Notes under the pieces: model-generated
Databases searched by the model: none
Told to the model about the DNA's origin: nothing
The model's input: only the letters and a program-made list of their open reading frames with translations
Shown: positions 45,068 through 57,110 of the stretch, one piece after another
How the letters are laid out: every line of letters begins with the position of its first letter
Position numbering within the stretch: the stretch's first letter is position 1
Source of the DNA: Polytrichum commune
Taxonomy: Eukaryota > Streptophyta > Polytrichopsida > Polytrichales > Polytrichaceae
Length of the DNA: 64,000 nucleotides
NCBI GenBank assembly: GCA_950295325.1
Contig: OX485803.1
Location: 42,485,554 to 42,549,553 of the forward strand
Direction: 5' to 3'
Made by a program: the position numbers and the translations under genes

Positions 45068-46070
45068 GTCCTCATATGCTAAATACAGTATGCATCCTAG
45101 AATACCTTGTGTTCCAACATTTAAGCTTCTTCCCCCCCCCCCCCAATCTATTGGTGCATTGACTCCTAGAATTCCACCTCCATCACAGTCTCATCTCATC
45201 TAAGATAAGTCAACTGATGTAAATGGACCACAAAATGAGAATGAACATGCATAACATTATTCTGCCATGTACATTGGTTCAATGACCATGGATTATGTCA
45301 ATTCAATTGTGCGGGCCCCTTGAAAATGGGAATATTCCTTTACTATTCATATAATAGGCTTTATGTGGAAATTTGAGTGGAGTCGTACTCCCGGCACTAT
45401 GTGCATTGATAATTATTTGTCTTAGGAAATATTCACAAGAAACATTGTCCATCCCGATATTTTCTTTGCCATTATTACTAATAACAGTAATATCGTTGAA
45501 AATACAGACACTATACGAAATACTCTACTTGTTCAAACCAACACTATTCATTATTCGTACCAACGTTGATTTCTTCTTGTTCTTTAAGTTTTAATTTCAT
45601 GAAGATAAGATAGTGGAGGCCCATGTTAGATGCTAAATATAGAATGAAACACCGCCATACAGTTGAATAATGTTATGTGCAACCGATCATTTCAGCTTGA
45701 ACTAGTTAGTTGTTGCATCTACTCCTCGTGGGCTTGGTGTGAGACGATAGTTTTGTCTTAGGAGACATGAAAACCATGTTCAGGTCCCATAGTCCCAACC
45801 ACTTCCCTTTGCATGTTTAAGTACACTCTAAACTCCGTAGTATCACACATGTGTCAACCAAAGTGCACGTGATATTACAAATTTAGGTAGTGTTAACATG
45901 GATGTGTGATACTATAGAATTAGTGTAGCATGTGAAGTTATGGAATAGCACAAAGGAGATGTGAGGACAATTTGAATTCGTTCTCACATCACCTACAGTA
46001 CTATGGTCCACTCCACTTGGCCTTTTCGGGCGATGCGGTGGACACATGTACCAACATTCAACAAGTGGCA

Positions 46071-46101
<31 letters not shown>

Positions 46102-46822
46102 AAGACTAAGAAGGTGACACTCCACATGATGACACATGTGGCAATACGAGGGTGTAGGTTGACTTCTCTGGTGGTTTGCATAAATGACAAGTTTCGTGAT
46201 ATAAGAGAGAGAAATGTGACAATAAGCTGTGAGATTTGAACTACGAACATCCGTTCCCTAGGTTTTCGGGATATTAGAGTGTGTGACATTATGAGGGTTG
46301 ATATTACGGAGATTAGGATGTACTATACCCGTGTCAACTAGAGTCACATATGCTAAGAGGAAGTTAAAATACAAACTATCTAATCTCTTACCACACTCCG
46401 GTGATACACCCCCCCCCCCCCCCATGGCCCATGAGATGAGGAAAACATCTTGCCATAGAACATTGTATAACCTTCACGTTAGTGCGGGTGGGGGATGAGA
46501 GGATAGCCACGTGGTGCTCTCACCATCACGAATCCATCCACCAATTTGTGGTTCTCCAATGCACTCTAAGGGTGCTTTTTTGTCTGCCAGTAGTGTCCAA
46601 AGATTGATGCCATCAAGAATCTATGACATAACGTTTTCTTCATGAATAGCAATCAAGGAGAGACTTTCCACCCCTTCCACATTGTAATATATGAGTTTTT
46701 TTAAACACATTGTTGGTGGTGCAATACTGCACCCTCTAAAAACACACAACCTACTTGGAGAAGAATATAAGTAACTTGGGTACCAATCAACATTCCATTT
46801 CCACATCCCACTTGACAATGCT
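45068..46822. other. No supported gene; microsatellite and C-runs
   Basis: A GAA/AAG trinucleotide run lies at 46,073-46,106 and C runs near 45,131 and 46,410. Frames at 45,373-45,594 and 45,993-46,289 reflect these repeats and show no motifs. Confidence 0.4.
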
Positions 46823-47400
46823 ATATGCTATCTTTTAGTGCCACTTACTATTGTCTTTTATGTACACAAGATTTTATCTTTTTACTACTAGTGTATTTTT
46901 TACCAAGTAAAGATGTTACTGTCTCACAATGTCCAAACAACTATTTTGACCTTTGTTGACCCAAAAAAAAATGAGATATATTGTAGGTACACTAAATATG
47001 ATATTTAGTGTCACCAAGTCTAATTGTCTTGCTCAATCCTAGTTGTACGCCGCGGTGTAGTGTCACCAACATTTTTTGTCATTCCAAGTAATTTTTTTGG
47101 GGGGGATTATAGATTTACAGTGTTGCAAGTGCTGTCACTTACCAAGCAATTTTTCATCCGAATTTCAATCATCCATGACGATATTTCATCACAAGTTGTT
47201 GACAAGAGAAGGTAGGGTTTTGGCCAATGAATGGACTCATCCATCATCGATAACAGTATTTGTTCACTTATTCATAAGAAGTGTCATCCAAAAAGTTATC
47301 ATAGCGACATAAAATACCATATGACACTAAATATCATATTTAGTATAGTCGTGGCATTGCGTAATTCGAAATAGCAAGTGACAATAAATACACTATTTGA
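46823..47400. mobile_element. Larger relative of the TTTAGTGTCACTTACTATTT MITE
   Basis: TCTTTTAGTGCCACTTACTA near 46,831 on the left and AATAGCAAGTGACAATAAAT near 47,370 on the right are inverted relatives of the ends of the MITE in MTN intron 4. Internal ATATGATATTTAGTGTCA (46,997-47,014) and its near inverse at 47,322-47,345 suggest a nested or composite structure. Confidence 0.4.
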
Positions 47401-47419
47401 TGTAGTAAGGTACCTATTA

Positions 47420-48952
47420 GAGCATCCCCACCAATGATCAGGGAGATCCGACAGCTAGTTGTAAGTTAGCCGAGTGAAATTGCAAAATTACCGAATTTTT
47501 TTTGGGAGATTTCGGCCGTATAACCGAGTTAAATATGAATAGTATAGGAAATCAACTGATCAATATGAGATAATGTAGGAAATCAACTGATCAATATGAG
47601 ATAATGTAGGAAATCAACTGATCAATATGAGATAATGTAGGAAATCAACTGATCAATATGAGATAATGTAGGAAATTTAACCCCTCAGGCTCAAAAAATG
47701 GCAGAAATGAGTTGGGTCTCCAGAGGGTATAGGCGGATATTGGCTGGTCTCCCGAGGGTATGGGCAGATATTGAATGAAGGAGGTTCTTAGCCGTGTAGG
47801 TCACAAGAAACTTAACGATGCTTTTGCTTCATTATTGCATTTCATTGTTGACGGCTAGCGTTTAGAATGTATTATGAGTGTGTCTATGGAAGATCTTTGT
47901 GGTGATATTGATAATGTACTAATGGAAGCCATAGCTTTATGAAGGAACTCTACAAAGTTTAGATGGTTGTTTTCACATCCACAAAGATACCTTTCAGGGC
48001 GTTTTCCTCTTGAAGGTGAAGATGATATTGTTGATTTTGACTCTAACAGTTGGTGAATTTCATTTTTGTATATAGTATGGTATGTTAGGTTACTCTTTTA
48101 TCATGTTGTGGCCTCAAATCTAATATGAGGTTTTAAGGCCTAGGTATGATAGAAGAGTTTATCCATGGCCATCAACCGGTTGATGGCTTATTTTAGGTTC
48201 AACTCCTGCTACGGATAAATTGTTGATCATTCTTGTTGGATGTTGATATCATTACATATTATTGTTGTATGCTGATATGTTCTTTGGACATTGTTGTTGA
48301 ATGGTGTATGTTGTTTGTAGATATAATTGGAAAACCAACTTACTTATCAATGCCCGAGTTTTTGGCCGGTTGTCATTACAATCAAGAGGAAATTAACCGG
48401 CACTTGAAAGAAAATATAGGATATTGGCCGATCCAAATTAATGACAACAAGTTTGCAACCGATCAAATCCTAAAAAAACGGTAGAAATTATGAAGGGACA
48501 GATTTTAGCTGGTTGAGCTCAAAAATCTCCCGAACCCTGGTCACCACCAGACCAGGCGTGGGACATGCCAACGTCAAAAATGGGGCATCCTGGGTTCTTA
48601 GGTGGCGGTACGGGCATAAATTGAGCCCCACCAGTGTCCGGTCCGCCATAATTTAGAACCGGCCCGGGTATAGTAAAGACATTCCCCCATCATAAATGGT
48701 TCATATAATGGCCCCCCTCCGGCCCACCAAGAGATTACTTTAATATCAGATACTCCAATATCCTACTTTATCCCATGTCAGATAATAGGTGTCATTGTCT
48801 TATTGATTGCTTCCTAATTATACCGAGGGTATGCCTAGGCTTTGGTGGGCTTTGACTCAAGATGAGCCGCCCCACCCAAGATGGAGGGCTCCCTAAAGGT
48901 ATAAAATATTATATACTCTATTTGACGTGTACCCGATCTGGTGGGGATGCTC
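47420..48952. mobile_element. Harbinger-like non-autonomous element, 1,533 bp
   Basis: Termini GAGCATCCCCACCA (left) and TGGTGGGGATGCTC (right) are exact inverses and TTA flanks both sides. It is a sibling of 36,834-38,703. It contains a 31-bp tandem repeat and two open stretches that look mildly coding: about 47,775-48,057 with interruptions (KFRWLFSHPQRYLSGRFPLE) and 48,233-48,484 (PEFLAGCHYNQEEINRHLKE). These may be remnants of an element gene; I could not identify them. Confidence 0.8.
47547..47680. repeat. 31-bp tandem repeat, four copies
   Basis: GGAAATCAACTGATCAATAT plus GAGATAATGTA is repeated at 47,547, 47,578, 47,609 and 47,640 with almost no change, and a broken fifth copy follows. 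The word TTGATCAGTTGAT on the opposite strand is nearly palindromic. Confidence 0.95.
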
Positions 48953-48955
48953 TTA

Positions 48956-50348
48956 GCTAGGTAACCCAAAATCAACACATAGAACCTTACCTTTTGGGCT
49001 TTAAATATGGGCTACGAAGTGTTGGTTTTAGGTTATGTGTCGGTTTTGGATATGCCTACCTTAGCTGCGACTGCTTGAAGTATGCTTTCCAGGTCGTTTG
49101 ACTGCTCTAGTTCCTCAACTCCAGGAAGCCTTTGACATTGCCCCCCAACATTTTGAGGCCCACAATCAGCCAACGTAAGCTGAATTGTGTTTCTTAAAGA
49201 TGCACATGATGCAGTTGACCTTGGATGATTATGACTATGTCAGTCCGTATTCAGATTCTTCCACGTTCCAACACCAAGTTGACAACAAGTTCTGGTTTCT
49301 TCACACAACATTCTATTCCCTTAGGTATGTAGAGAATCAGATTCAATCTGCCAGTTTCATGTCTGGTCAGATGCTAAGTTACAAATTGCACATTGGAACA
49401 CACAATTAAGCAACGCCCAGCAAGCATTGCTGAGAACAAGTGGGCATGGATCTGGAAGCTCCAATGATTGTGAAATAAAATCCAGCCATGATGCCTCTAT
49501 ATATAAATATAGCAACTCGGTGTGACTCCTGACTCATTCTTGTGCATTCTCCAGTCATTCTAGACGAAGCAATCAGCTGGAGACAAGTAACAGATCACTC
49601 CAGGCCACCATGAGTGACATGATGACCCTGTCAGTTGGAATGTGCAGGGTTCTGCACACTACTAGGAGCGGAGAATCCCTCATAATTTCAAAACAACCAT
49701 CAATCAAACCCTATCTGGAGCCCTTTACCCTGAAAATAGATTGCTCTGACAATGGCGAGAAGAAAGAAAAGGACACCTAATGCTCCCCAAAAGGATTTGG
49801 GGTACCTTGTAAATCCTCAAGCCATCATCACATTGGACGTTCAAAGCCATCCTGGAAATAAATGAAATATCCATGTACTCGTACGTCTCAAGGTGCCTGC
49901 AAGAGTAATGAGTCTACGACTACTATGTGGGTCGGAAATTTCCTCAGTGTGAGCAATCATCATCATGCCCTTTCCAGACTCGGAGTGTCGACAGAAAGCA
50001 GCTGACAATCAATTCCCTCCGACAATCGGCTCATACTCGTTCCGGTTAAGATCAATTTCAACGAATTTAAAGGCACTAGCGTACGATGCACACAATACAA
50101 CCACGGCGCTGGCTCGCAGAAGAAACCCAAGTTTGAGTGTATTCTCAAGCATCGATCACATTATCGGCTACAGCATTCAAGGCAGCAGAATTCTCCAACA
50201 CATGTAGATTCTGCAGCCTGGGGTGTTGGTAAGGGAATTAGGTGCTGATTGATTTGATTTGATTTCGATTGATCTGGTCATGGCTACATATTTTTTTATT
50301 TTTTTATCAAAAATGACTGCATCTATATATGTACAAGTTATACACACA
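48956..50348. other. No supported gene
   Basis: Frames up to 80 codons without motifs (49,185-49,409 and 49,963-50,207). The last few hundred bases probably include the 3' untranslated region of the F-box/kelch gene on the minus strand. Confidence 0.35.
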
Positions 50349-51554
50349 TCAGATCTCGACAACGCACGAGACCTGCGCAACACCTAAGAAGTGTCCATCC
50401 AACGGCGCCGTGTCCCAGTGTCCTTTACACCGAAAATCATCGCCGGGGCCCATGGCGGGCAATTTGTACACTAGAGTCCGGTAGCTTTTGTCTTCAGCAC
50501 TCCAAGGGCCCGTGACGATGATGCTGTTGCCGAAGCCTGTAGCGCAGACAGGAGTGGCGATTCCTCTATCTCCCTCCGGAACGTAGTCCACAATATCCCA
50601 CGCGTTTGTCTCCGGCGAGTAGCACAGCAGCTGGTTTAGGTGAAACGCAAACAGGCGGCCAGCCGTGGTAATAATGCTGCTCGGGCTCACCGATTTGGAA
50701 CCGAGCGTCCACATATCGTCCACTCTCGTCCAGCAATTCTCAACCGGGTCGTACATCTCAGCGTCGCGAAGAAACTCGCCTTGGGAGGCCGTTTCGTAGC
50801 CGCTGATGACGAACAGCTTGCCGTCCAGCACCGCGGCGGCGCACTCGTCTCGCTCGGAGGCCATGTTAGGGAGGCTATCCCACGTGTCTTGTTCGTGGTT
50901 GTAAATATCAGCGGAGCGGAGAGCATTCTTGTTGTTATCATGGCCGCCTGCGACAATTATGTCTTGACCAAGAACACCGCAAGTGAAGAAGCTCCGGACG
51001 GTAGGCATGTCTGCACCCCTGCTCCATGACCATTTTGAGAAATTGAAAATGTGCACCGTGGAGAGTGTCTCCCATGTGGACGGATCCCAGCCACCAAGAA
51101 CCACGAGTTTGCCGCTCACGGCGGCGAAGCGGCAAAACAAGGGGAGCGTCTGCGGCGTGAGCTCGGGAATAGGGGGGAGTCGCTTCCATGTTCCGAGCCG
51201 CTCGTCGAGCGTGCTCACGCTGTACATCGGATGCTCCTGCTGCTGCGGCGGCTCGCTCTGTGGAATGGCTTGCAACAAGCACACGCAGTGTCCCGTTGTG
51301 CCTTGCTTCTTTCTTTGCTCGTGAAACTCGCTGCTCTTTACGAGGTCTCGCCATTTCCGGCTCACTCCTTGCATGCTAACGTGCGATTGCGCGGGCACTC
51401 GGTACAGGCACTGTAGTGCCACATCGTCGGGGAGAAATGGCACAAAGCCTTGCTCCAGGTTGCAATTTGTGTCACCCGTTGCCATCCCCGATGTCGTATG
51501 GCGCCCGGGCACCTGCCACATCCTAATTGCTTGCGTAATGCTGTTGCAACACAA
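50349..51554 (-). CDS. F-box/kelch-repeat protein (KFB type, At1g80440-like)
   Basis: An intronless frame of 401 residues. After a non-conserved leader (another Met, 24th, at 51,485 is my preferred start) comes the F-box: FLPDDVALQCLYRVPAQSHV, then VSRKWRDLVKSSEFHEQR. Kelch units follow: RLPPIPELTPQTLPLFCRF with VVLGGWDP and WSRGADMPTVRSFFTCGVLG; IIVAGGHDNNKNALRSADIY with WDSLPNMASERDECAAAVLD; and LFVISGYETASQGEFLRDAE with WTRVDDM. The C-terminal part is typical of the plant KFB/KMD group. Known members are substrate adaptors of SCF ubiquitin ligases that target phenylalanine ammonia-lyase or type-B response regulators; the substrate here is unknown. No stop or frameshift. GC content is clearly higher than in its surroundings. 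Confidence 0.92.
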   Translation of the reverse strand: MCCNSITQAIRMWQVPGRHTTSGMATGDTNCNLEQGFVPFLPDDVALQCLYRVPAQSHVSMQGVSRKWRDLVKSSEFHEQRKKQGTTGHCVCLLQAIPQSEPPQQQEHPMYSVSTLDERLGTWKRLPPIPELTPQTLPLFCRFAAVSGKLVVLGGWDPSTWETLSTVHIFNFSKWSWSRGADMPTVRSFFTCGVLGQDIIVAGGHDNNKNALRSADIYNHEQDTWDSLPNMASERDECAAAVLDGKLFVISGYETASQGEFLRDAEMYDPVENCWTRVDDMWTLGSKSVSPSSIITTAGRLFAFHLNQLLCYSPETNAWDIVDYVPEGDRGIATPVCATGFGNSIIVTGPWSAEDKSYRTLVYKLPAMGPGDDFRCKGHWDTAPLDGHFLGVAQVSCVVEI

Positions 51555-52384
51555 ATATTGTAGCGTGCGAAGAATTGAGTCGACTCGTACGAAGAAGGAG
51601 TAAACTGCAATCCCCGCCGACTCGGCAATGAAATCTCTCGAACAACGAAAACAATAACCTGCTCCAATAATTCACCAGACTACACTGTTCGAGGATCAAA
51701 ATTTCCTCTTCACATTCATCAACAGGTTAGAACACAATTAGAACTAGTCCCAAACTATATCTCTCTCTTACACTCGGTAGACTTGCTTTCTTCAGAGCAG
51801 ACGAACCTCCATAGTCTGCAATTCACCGTCCTGCCAATTCTTTCTCCTTGCCACCGACCTTAATGCACATATCCGAAATTCTACAAGCAACCGATCCATA
51901 TCGGTTACAAATTTTCTCCAACAATTTGCACCCACACACAGACAATTCACTACCGCCACCAAATCCGACTCCTCACCGAGCACAATTTCCGAAACGCCGT
52001 TGCAGACATGACCACGATGTTCCACCGAATTGGAATTAGCCGGCCTCACAATACTTAAACCTCCACAAGCACGCTTCCCGCAAGCAGATTGAGACAAGGT
52101 CGAAAGCAGACTGCACATGCTTCGTCATATTTATCTTAAAATCTTCTCCTCATCCGTCAGCTGTTAGAGCAGCGATCGGAAGACGTGCTTGATTCCGTAC
52201 AGATCGTCACATGGACGACTTTCCTGATGATCACCCACGAGTATCGACCCCCGACTCCGCATTCCGCTCACCGAGTGTATTATCCTATTGCTTTCGAACA
52301 GCTTTTAGGATTTATTTATGTTCGAAGAGTGTACGTATACGCCACTACAGTTATTGGCGCAATGAACCGGGGGAACGGACTGAG
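51555..52384. other. Upstream region of the F-box/kelch gene, with an unassigned minus frame
   Basis: Promoter and leader of the minus-strand F-box/kelch gene must lie here. A 108-residue minus frame (51,792-52,118) has a mildly coding look with cysteines (GACGGLSIVRPANSN is not a known motif). It could be part of a long 5' leader or a small gene; I cannot decide. Confidence 0.35.
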
Positions 52385-52605
52385 TGATATTCAGTGTCAC
52401 TTTCTATTTGGAATTATGAAGTGCTATATCCATGTACTGTATATCTCGTATTTGACCAGAAAATGCTAAATTGGTTGTTTGGACATTATAGAACACTAAA
52501 ATCTTTATGAGGTAGAAAATTACATAAATAATAAAAAGATATATTAACATTGTGCAAATGCAAATAGTAAGTGACACTAAACATCATATTTAGTATAGTT
52601 ACCGA
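52385..52605. mobile_element. MITE, about 220 bp (TTTAGTGTCACTTACTATTT family)
   Basis: GATATTCAGTGTCACTTTCT on the left and AATAGTAAGTGACACTAAAC on the right are inverted. The same ends and length are seen in MTN intron 4 (33,841-34,055). No coding content. Confidence 0.7.
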
Positions 52606-54277
52606 TGAACCGGTTGAAAGACTTCAGGAAAAGTACCCATCATTTTAGAGGAATTTGGAGAATATACCTCAAATCAATTCAAAAAAACTGAAAGACATCA
52701 ACATGTAACCAGTTGGACTTGGAAACACTAGGATCTCGACCGATTATGCCCAATGATCTCCCTGGACACTGTATTGGTGGTTCTTTCAAACATGGATGGT
52801 AATTGTGTCAATAATAATTATGTGTAATTGTCAATAATTGTGTAGTTATAGTAACCCTATCAAATTGTGTGCGGTCCTTTTTGCTTAGTGTAAATTGGAG
52901 TCTTTTGAGGCTCCATGATCAATTTCTATTTTTCGGTTTTTTGGATGTTTCAGTGGATGTGTCAAGGGCTGGATTCTACGCATTGCTTTTAGGAAGCTAC
53001 TCTTGGCATGCTTTTCTAGGTCTATGTCAGGTCAGGGCTAGACACCCACCTCTTTGAGGTGGGACCTACCACTAGTACTAAGCTTAAAGAGGGTCTAGTA
53101 AAAACTTGAGTCCCATAGATTTGTTGTAACAAATCATATCACATCTTGAGAGGCAAGTATGTGGAATGGAATCGGTTTCTTTTCATTGTTGACTGCATTG
53201 AAATGCACATATTTACATAGGCATGTCAATTGAGGTTGTTTGTCATAGTTCTCTCTAAGTTTACTATTTGCAGTTGCACTAGAATCAGTGATAGGTGCAA
53301 TGCCTGCACAAAGTGAGGGGCAACTTGTTATCTTGGCCTACTTGTACGTTCCTCTACACCTACCTAATAGGTGTACGTGGTTGAATGTTACCTTAATCTA
53401 CACCCTTTATTCACAACAACAATACACTCAAGAGTGCATGTAGTAAGTTTTTGTTATGGCTGAAAACAACAAAACCCAGGGAACAAAGTCTCCAGGAAGA
53501 CTGAGATAGTGTCTATAAGGGTTAATGCCACATTGGATTTAAGGACTATAATAACAACTTAGGATCTTTCTTCCTTCATTCCTTCTTAATTCCACTTATT
53601 CCCCACTCTTATGGTTCCTTGTGCTTCCTCCGTCAAAAGTGATTATGTCTTATCTTTAGGGAAAGTTTCTATCACTCTATGTCTTTGACCTATTTCAGTC
53701 GTGAAGCTCAAAAGCTTGGCAAGTAGTCCTTGGCAATTCGTCAGGACCGAAGTCCGGGGTAATGTCTTTTCGTAACCACATCGTCTTTGCATAACAAGAA
53801 TTGAGCTTTGCAATAACTTCAAATTAATTCATCTTAATTTAACTTACAGTCATTCAGCCAATCTTCACAAGACTGTAATCATCATCTTCATCTTCAACTG
53901 ATTGGCAACTTGTCCACACAAATCCCCACAGCATTATATATAATCAATGCATCAACAATGTAGGCGATATTCCTTGATTAAGGCCTAATTGCATTTTAAG
54001 CTCGAAAGTGTTAGCCTTTGGTAATGTCTTACACTAAGTAGGCAATCTCTCTTTCCTGAGATGGTAATGTCTTTTGCAGCTCACGCCTGCAATAACTCGT
54101 CTCGTCTCTGCAGCCACTGCAACGGCTACACACCAGGTAATGTCTCAGAGTAGGCCTTTGGCTATGCTCCCATGAGCGGCCTCTCTGTTCTTTTTCTCTC
54201 TTCTCTCTCAGGGACGACACCTGCTAAGCCTATAGCCCTACAGGACGTTACTCTCTCAACTCTCCCTCATAGTCTCT
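52606..54277. other. No supported gene; retrotransposon-like flank
   Basis: No frame stands out. The part from 53,700 (GGTAATGTCTTTTGCAG and similar phrases repeated near 53,760, 54,020 and 54,065) looks like repetitive, possibly LTR or leader, sequence into which the CACTA element inserted. Confidence 0.3.
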
Positions 54278-54559
54278 TTGCACTAGTAGAAAATTTTGCG
54301 TCCGGATCAATAGAAAGGCGTTGGTCGCGGTTGTTACTTAGGACGCGTTGACCTGGACATGATGTAACACAATTTTGTTGATTTTTTCTGTTGATATGGT
54401 CACAAAAATATTTTTTTAAAAAACTTATTATATATATATATATATATAACATTAAAAAATAAAAAATGAATAAATGTCAGATCTGCAATTCCTAACCCCT
54501 CCCAAGTAACCCTCAACATATACCTCACCTACAAGTATAGACTACCTACCACTTACATA

Positions 54560-54660
54560 GGTGGCAAGGCCAAGGCCGAAGGTGCCGGCCACGGGAATCG
54601 AACCTTGCACCTAGTGATACCCACACATGTGCCTTAACCACTAGGTCATCACATCACACA
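54560..54660 (-). mobile_element. tRNA-derived SINE candidate inside the CACTA element
   Basis: On the minus strand an A-box-like TAGTGGTTAAGG (54,632-54,643) is followed 27 bases later by a B box GGTTCGATTCC (54,594-54,604), with GTGGCCGGCACC after it. The order and spacing are those of a tRNA-like RNA polymerase III promoter. It lacks a cloverleaf good enough for a functional tRNA. Ends are not defined. Confidence 0.55.
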
Positions 54661-54734
54661 TAATATAAACGGAGTGTTTTAAACCTTTCTAGAATAAGGC
54701 CACTAATTTCTCTTTACTACCTACTTGATGTATA

Positions 54735-55262
54735 TATTTACAGTAAATATATACAGTATATAATTACAGTATATAATTACAGTAAATATATACAGTATAT
54801 AATTACAGTAAATAATTACAGTATATAATTACAGTAAATATATACAGTATATAATTACAGTAAATATATACAGCATATAATGACAGTATATAATTACAGT
54901 AAATATATACAGTATATAATTACAGTAAATAATTACAGTATATAATTACAGTAAATAATTACAGTATATATACAGTATATAATTACAGTAAATATATACT
55001 GTATATAATTACAGTAAATATATACTGTATATATTTACTGTAAATGTATACATATTTATATATTATATATTATATACATACATGTTACATATATTGTATA
55101 CATATATGTTACATATATTATATATATACATATATACATATATACATATATACATACATACACATACATACATACATATACATACATACATACATATATA
55201 TATTATATGTTACATATATTATATACATATTATACATATTTATATATATATATATATATTAT
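54735..55262. repeat. AT-rich microsatellite block
   Basis: From 54,740 to about 55,045, TACAGTATATAATTACAGTA words repeat many times in slightly varying order. From about 55,060 to 55,260 there are TACATA and TATA runs. The stretches are internally self-complementary. Confidence 0.9.
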
Positions 55263-55606
55263 TAACTATCAACTAATATAATATTTATAATATTTAAACA
55301 CCTTTGAATTCGTAATTATTTCCATACCCATACACTTACAAGTCCATAAATTGCAAAAAATTAAAAAGATTTTACAATATTCCAATAGATCCTAGAATAT
55401 TCAAAAAAAGATTCAAAAAAGATTTCACATTTACTAAAATTTTGTTGATTTGGTCATTGTACTATTCTAATCAACAAAAATGTAGGCAGTAAACTGTTGA
55501 TTTTTACAAAAATTCAAAAATCAGTGAAATCGGTCATTGCAGTGCCCGGATCGACAAAGATCTGTTGATTTTTTGTTGATTTGGTCATGATTTTCTAGTA
55601 GTGTTG

Positions 55607-56790
55607 TAACAGACGGGCGATAGCCCTTCCTCGACGCTTCGGCTCTCTGTCCGAGCAGGCGATGGCCCTAATCTCGACTATTTACCCTCACAGACTTCTC
55701 TCATGATTTCCCTCAACATAGCCTATCGCCTAGGCCTTGCCTCATGGAAGTTTCAGACTTCCAAGACTCTACCACTCACTGTCTAATTGCCAAAGGACTT
55801 GATCTTGCTTTCGGCTATGGTCCCTTACTTCACTCTCGACAAATAGCCCTTAACTTCTACAACAAACTGAGAGAAGTCTCTCTCTTGCCCATTGCCATTC
55901 TCAGACTTCAATTCTTCCTTCTTCCACTAGACTATTGCCCTTCTTTCTCGGCAATCAGCCTTTGCTTCATTGACATGACTCACTCACAAGACGATGGCCA
56001 CAGTCCGACTTCGACCATTGCTATTTCTAGACTCAGTTACAAAATTCCTCACCTTCTCGGTGGATGATACGTCTATTTCAACGCACATGGCTATTGCCAG
56101 AAATCACACAAGACATTTCACGATTATCAATCACACGACAAACAACTTCCACATTGAAGACAATTGCATCTCACAAACAATTTACTCATACTGTCAAATT
56201 TCCAAGTCATATCAGAGTCCGAATCACTCGGCTCTTGCATCTACGTCTATTCCTATAAGCATATTGCCCGGCTAAGTGTCTATGGCCAAACTCAATCACT
56301 GAGCTTCGACGTTCACTGCCTATTGCTATCTATGCTGAGACTATGTCAGATTCTACTCAATTGAAAATAGCCTGTCTTGGCGATGGTCAGCCTCCTCCTT
56401 ATTAGCGGGGGAGGTGAAGGCGGTTGCAACCGTCTAGGGACGACTATCGCCCTCGTTTCACACTGGTGATTTGCCTTTAAACGACTATTGCCGCTAATTG
56501 TCACTAATTTGAAAATGGTAGCTCTCCAGCTAGGCGATAGCCCAAAAATTGCGTTTACAGTGCACAAAAAACATTAGACTCTAAACTTTGAAACTTTGTA
56601 GATTCCAAAGGCTTTACAACTTAACCACAAGATTGTGTTTGTCTATGAGATTGAACCACTAAACCATAGGAGAGAGACAAAAGATCCTCTCTCCTACTTG
56701 AGCTCCCTTATATGCCAAAACACTACTTTACTTCTATTCTTATATAATAAAAGTCTATTCATAGCTCTATCTTTGGCTCTAGTATGAATC
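55607..56790. other. No supported gene; continuation of the sequence split by the CACTA element
   Basis: Style and phrases (GGCGATGGCC, AGACTT, TTGCC) resemble the left flank, so the CACTA element split one repetitive region. The 107-codon plus frame (55,744-56,067) shows no motif. Confidence 0.3.
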
Positions 56791-56822
56791 TTCTATCTTT
56801 TGGCTTGATCACAACCCACTAA

Positions 56823-57090
56823 TGGGAATTGTCTAATTCCAACTTGATGCATTCATCTATTCTTCTCGATGGAGATGTCTAATTCCAACTAGATTCAATT
56901 ATTCATTGAGAGTTGTCTGGCTCCCATGAATAACATCCATCCATTGGGAGTTATCAAACTCCCATTCATATCTTCTAGTTGGAGTTGTTCAACTCCAAAA
57001 CAAAGATCTTCCTAAGGGAGGCATCCAACTTCTAGTTGTAGTTGTCTAATTCCAACGCAATGATCTTTGATCCGGAGGCCTCTAACTCAT
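56823..57090. repeat. Tandem units each built around a GGAGTTGTCTAACTCC palindrome
   Basis: About eight units of 30-45 bp contain a short inverted pair: GGGAATTGTCTAATTCC, GAGTTGTCTGGCTCC, GGGAGTTATCAAACTCCC, GGAGTTGTTCAACTCC and similar. The pairing is kept while the letters vary. The block lies just 3' of the gypsy integrase remnant. Confidence 0.75.
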
Positions 57091-57110
57091 ATGCACAAGT
57101 CTTTTATGGA

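Larger units (their letters stand above)
54281..55603. mobile_element. CACTA (En/Spm-like) non-autonomous element, 1,323 bp
   Basis: The left end CACTAGTAGAAAAT and right end ATTTTCTAGTAGTG are inverted with one mismatch, and TTG flanks both sides (54,278-54,280 and 55,604-55,606), giving the CACTA signature and its 3-bp target duplication. Subterminal TTGTTGATTTT words repeat in both halves (near 54,372 and 55,440-55,585). The interior holds AT microsatellites and a SINE-like tRNA piece but no transposase. Confidence 0.88.

Noticed and set aside
54594-54643. Functional tRNA gene on the minus strand
   Set aside because: A and B boxes are present but the arms do not form a full cloverleaf, and it lies inside a CACTA element.
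55044-55276. Open frames rich in YIYI in the AT microsatellite
   Set aside because: They are translations of TATA and CATA runs.
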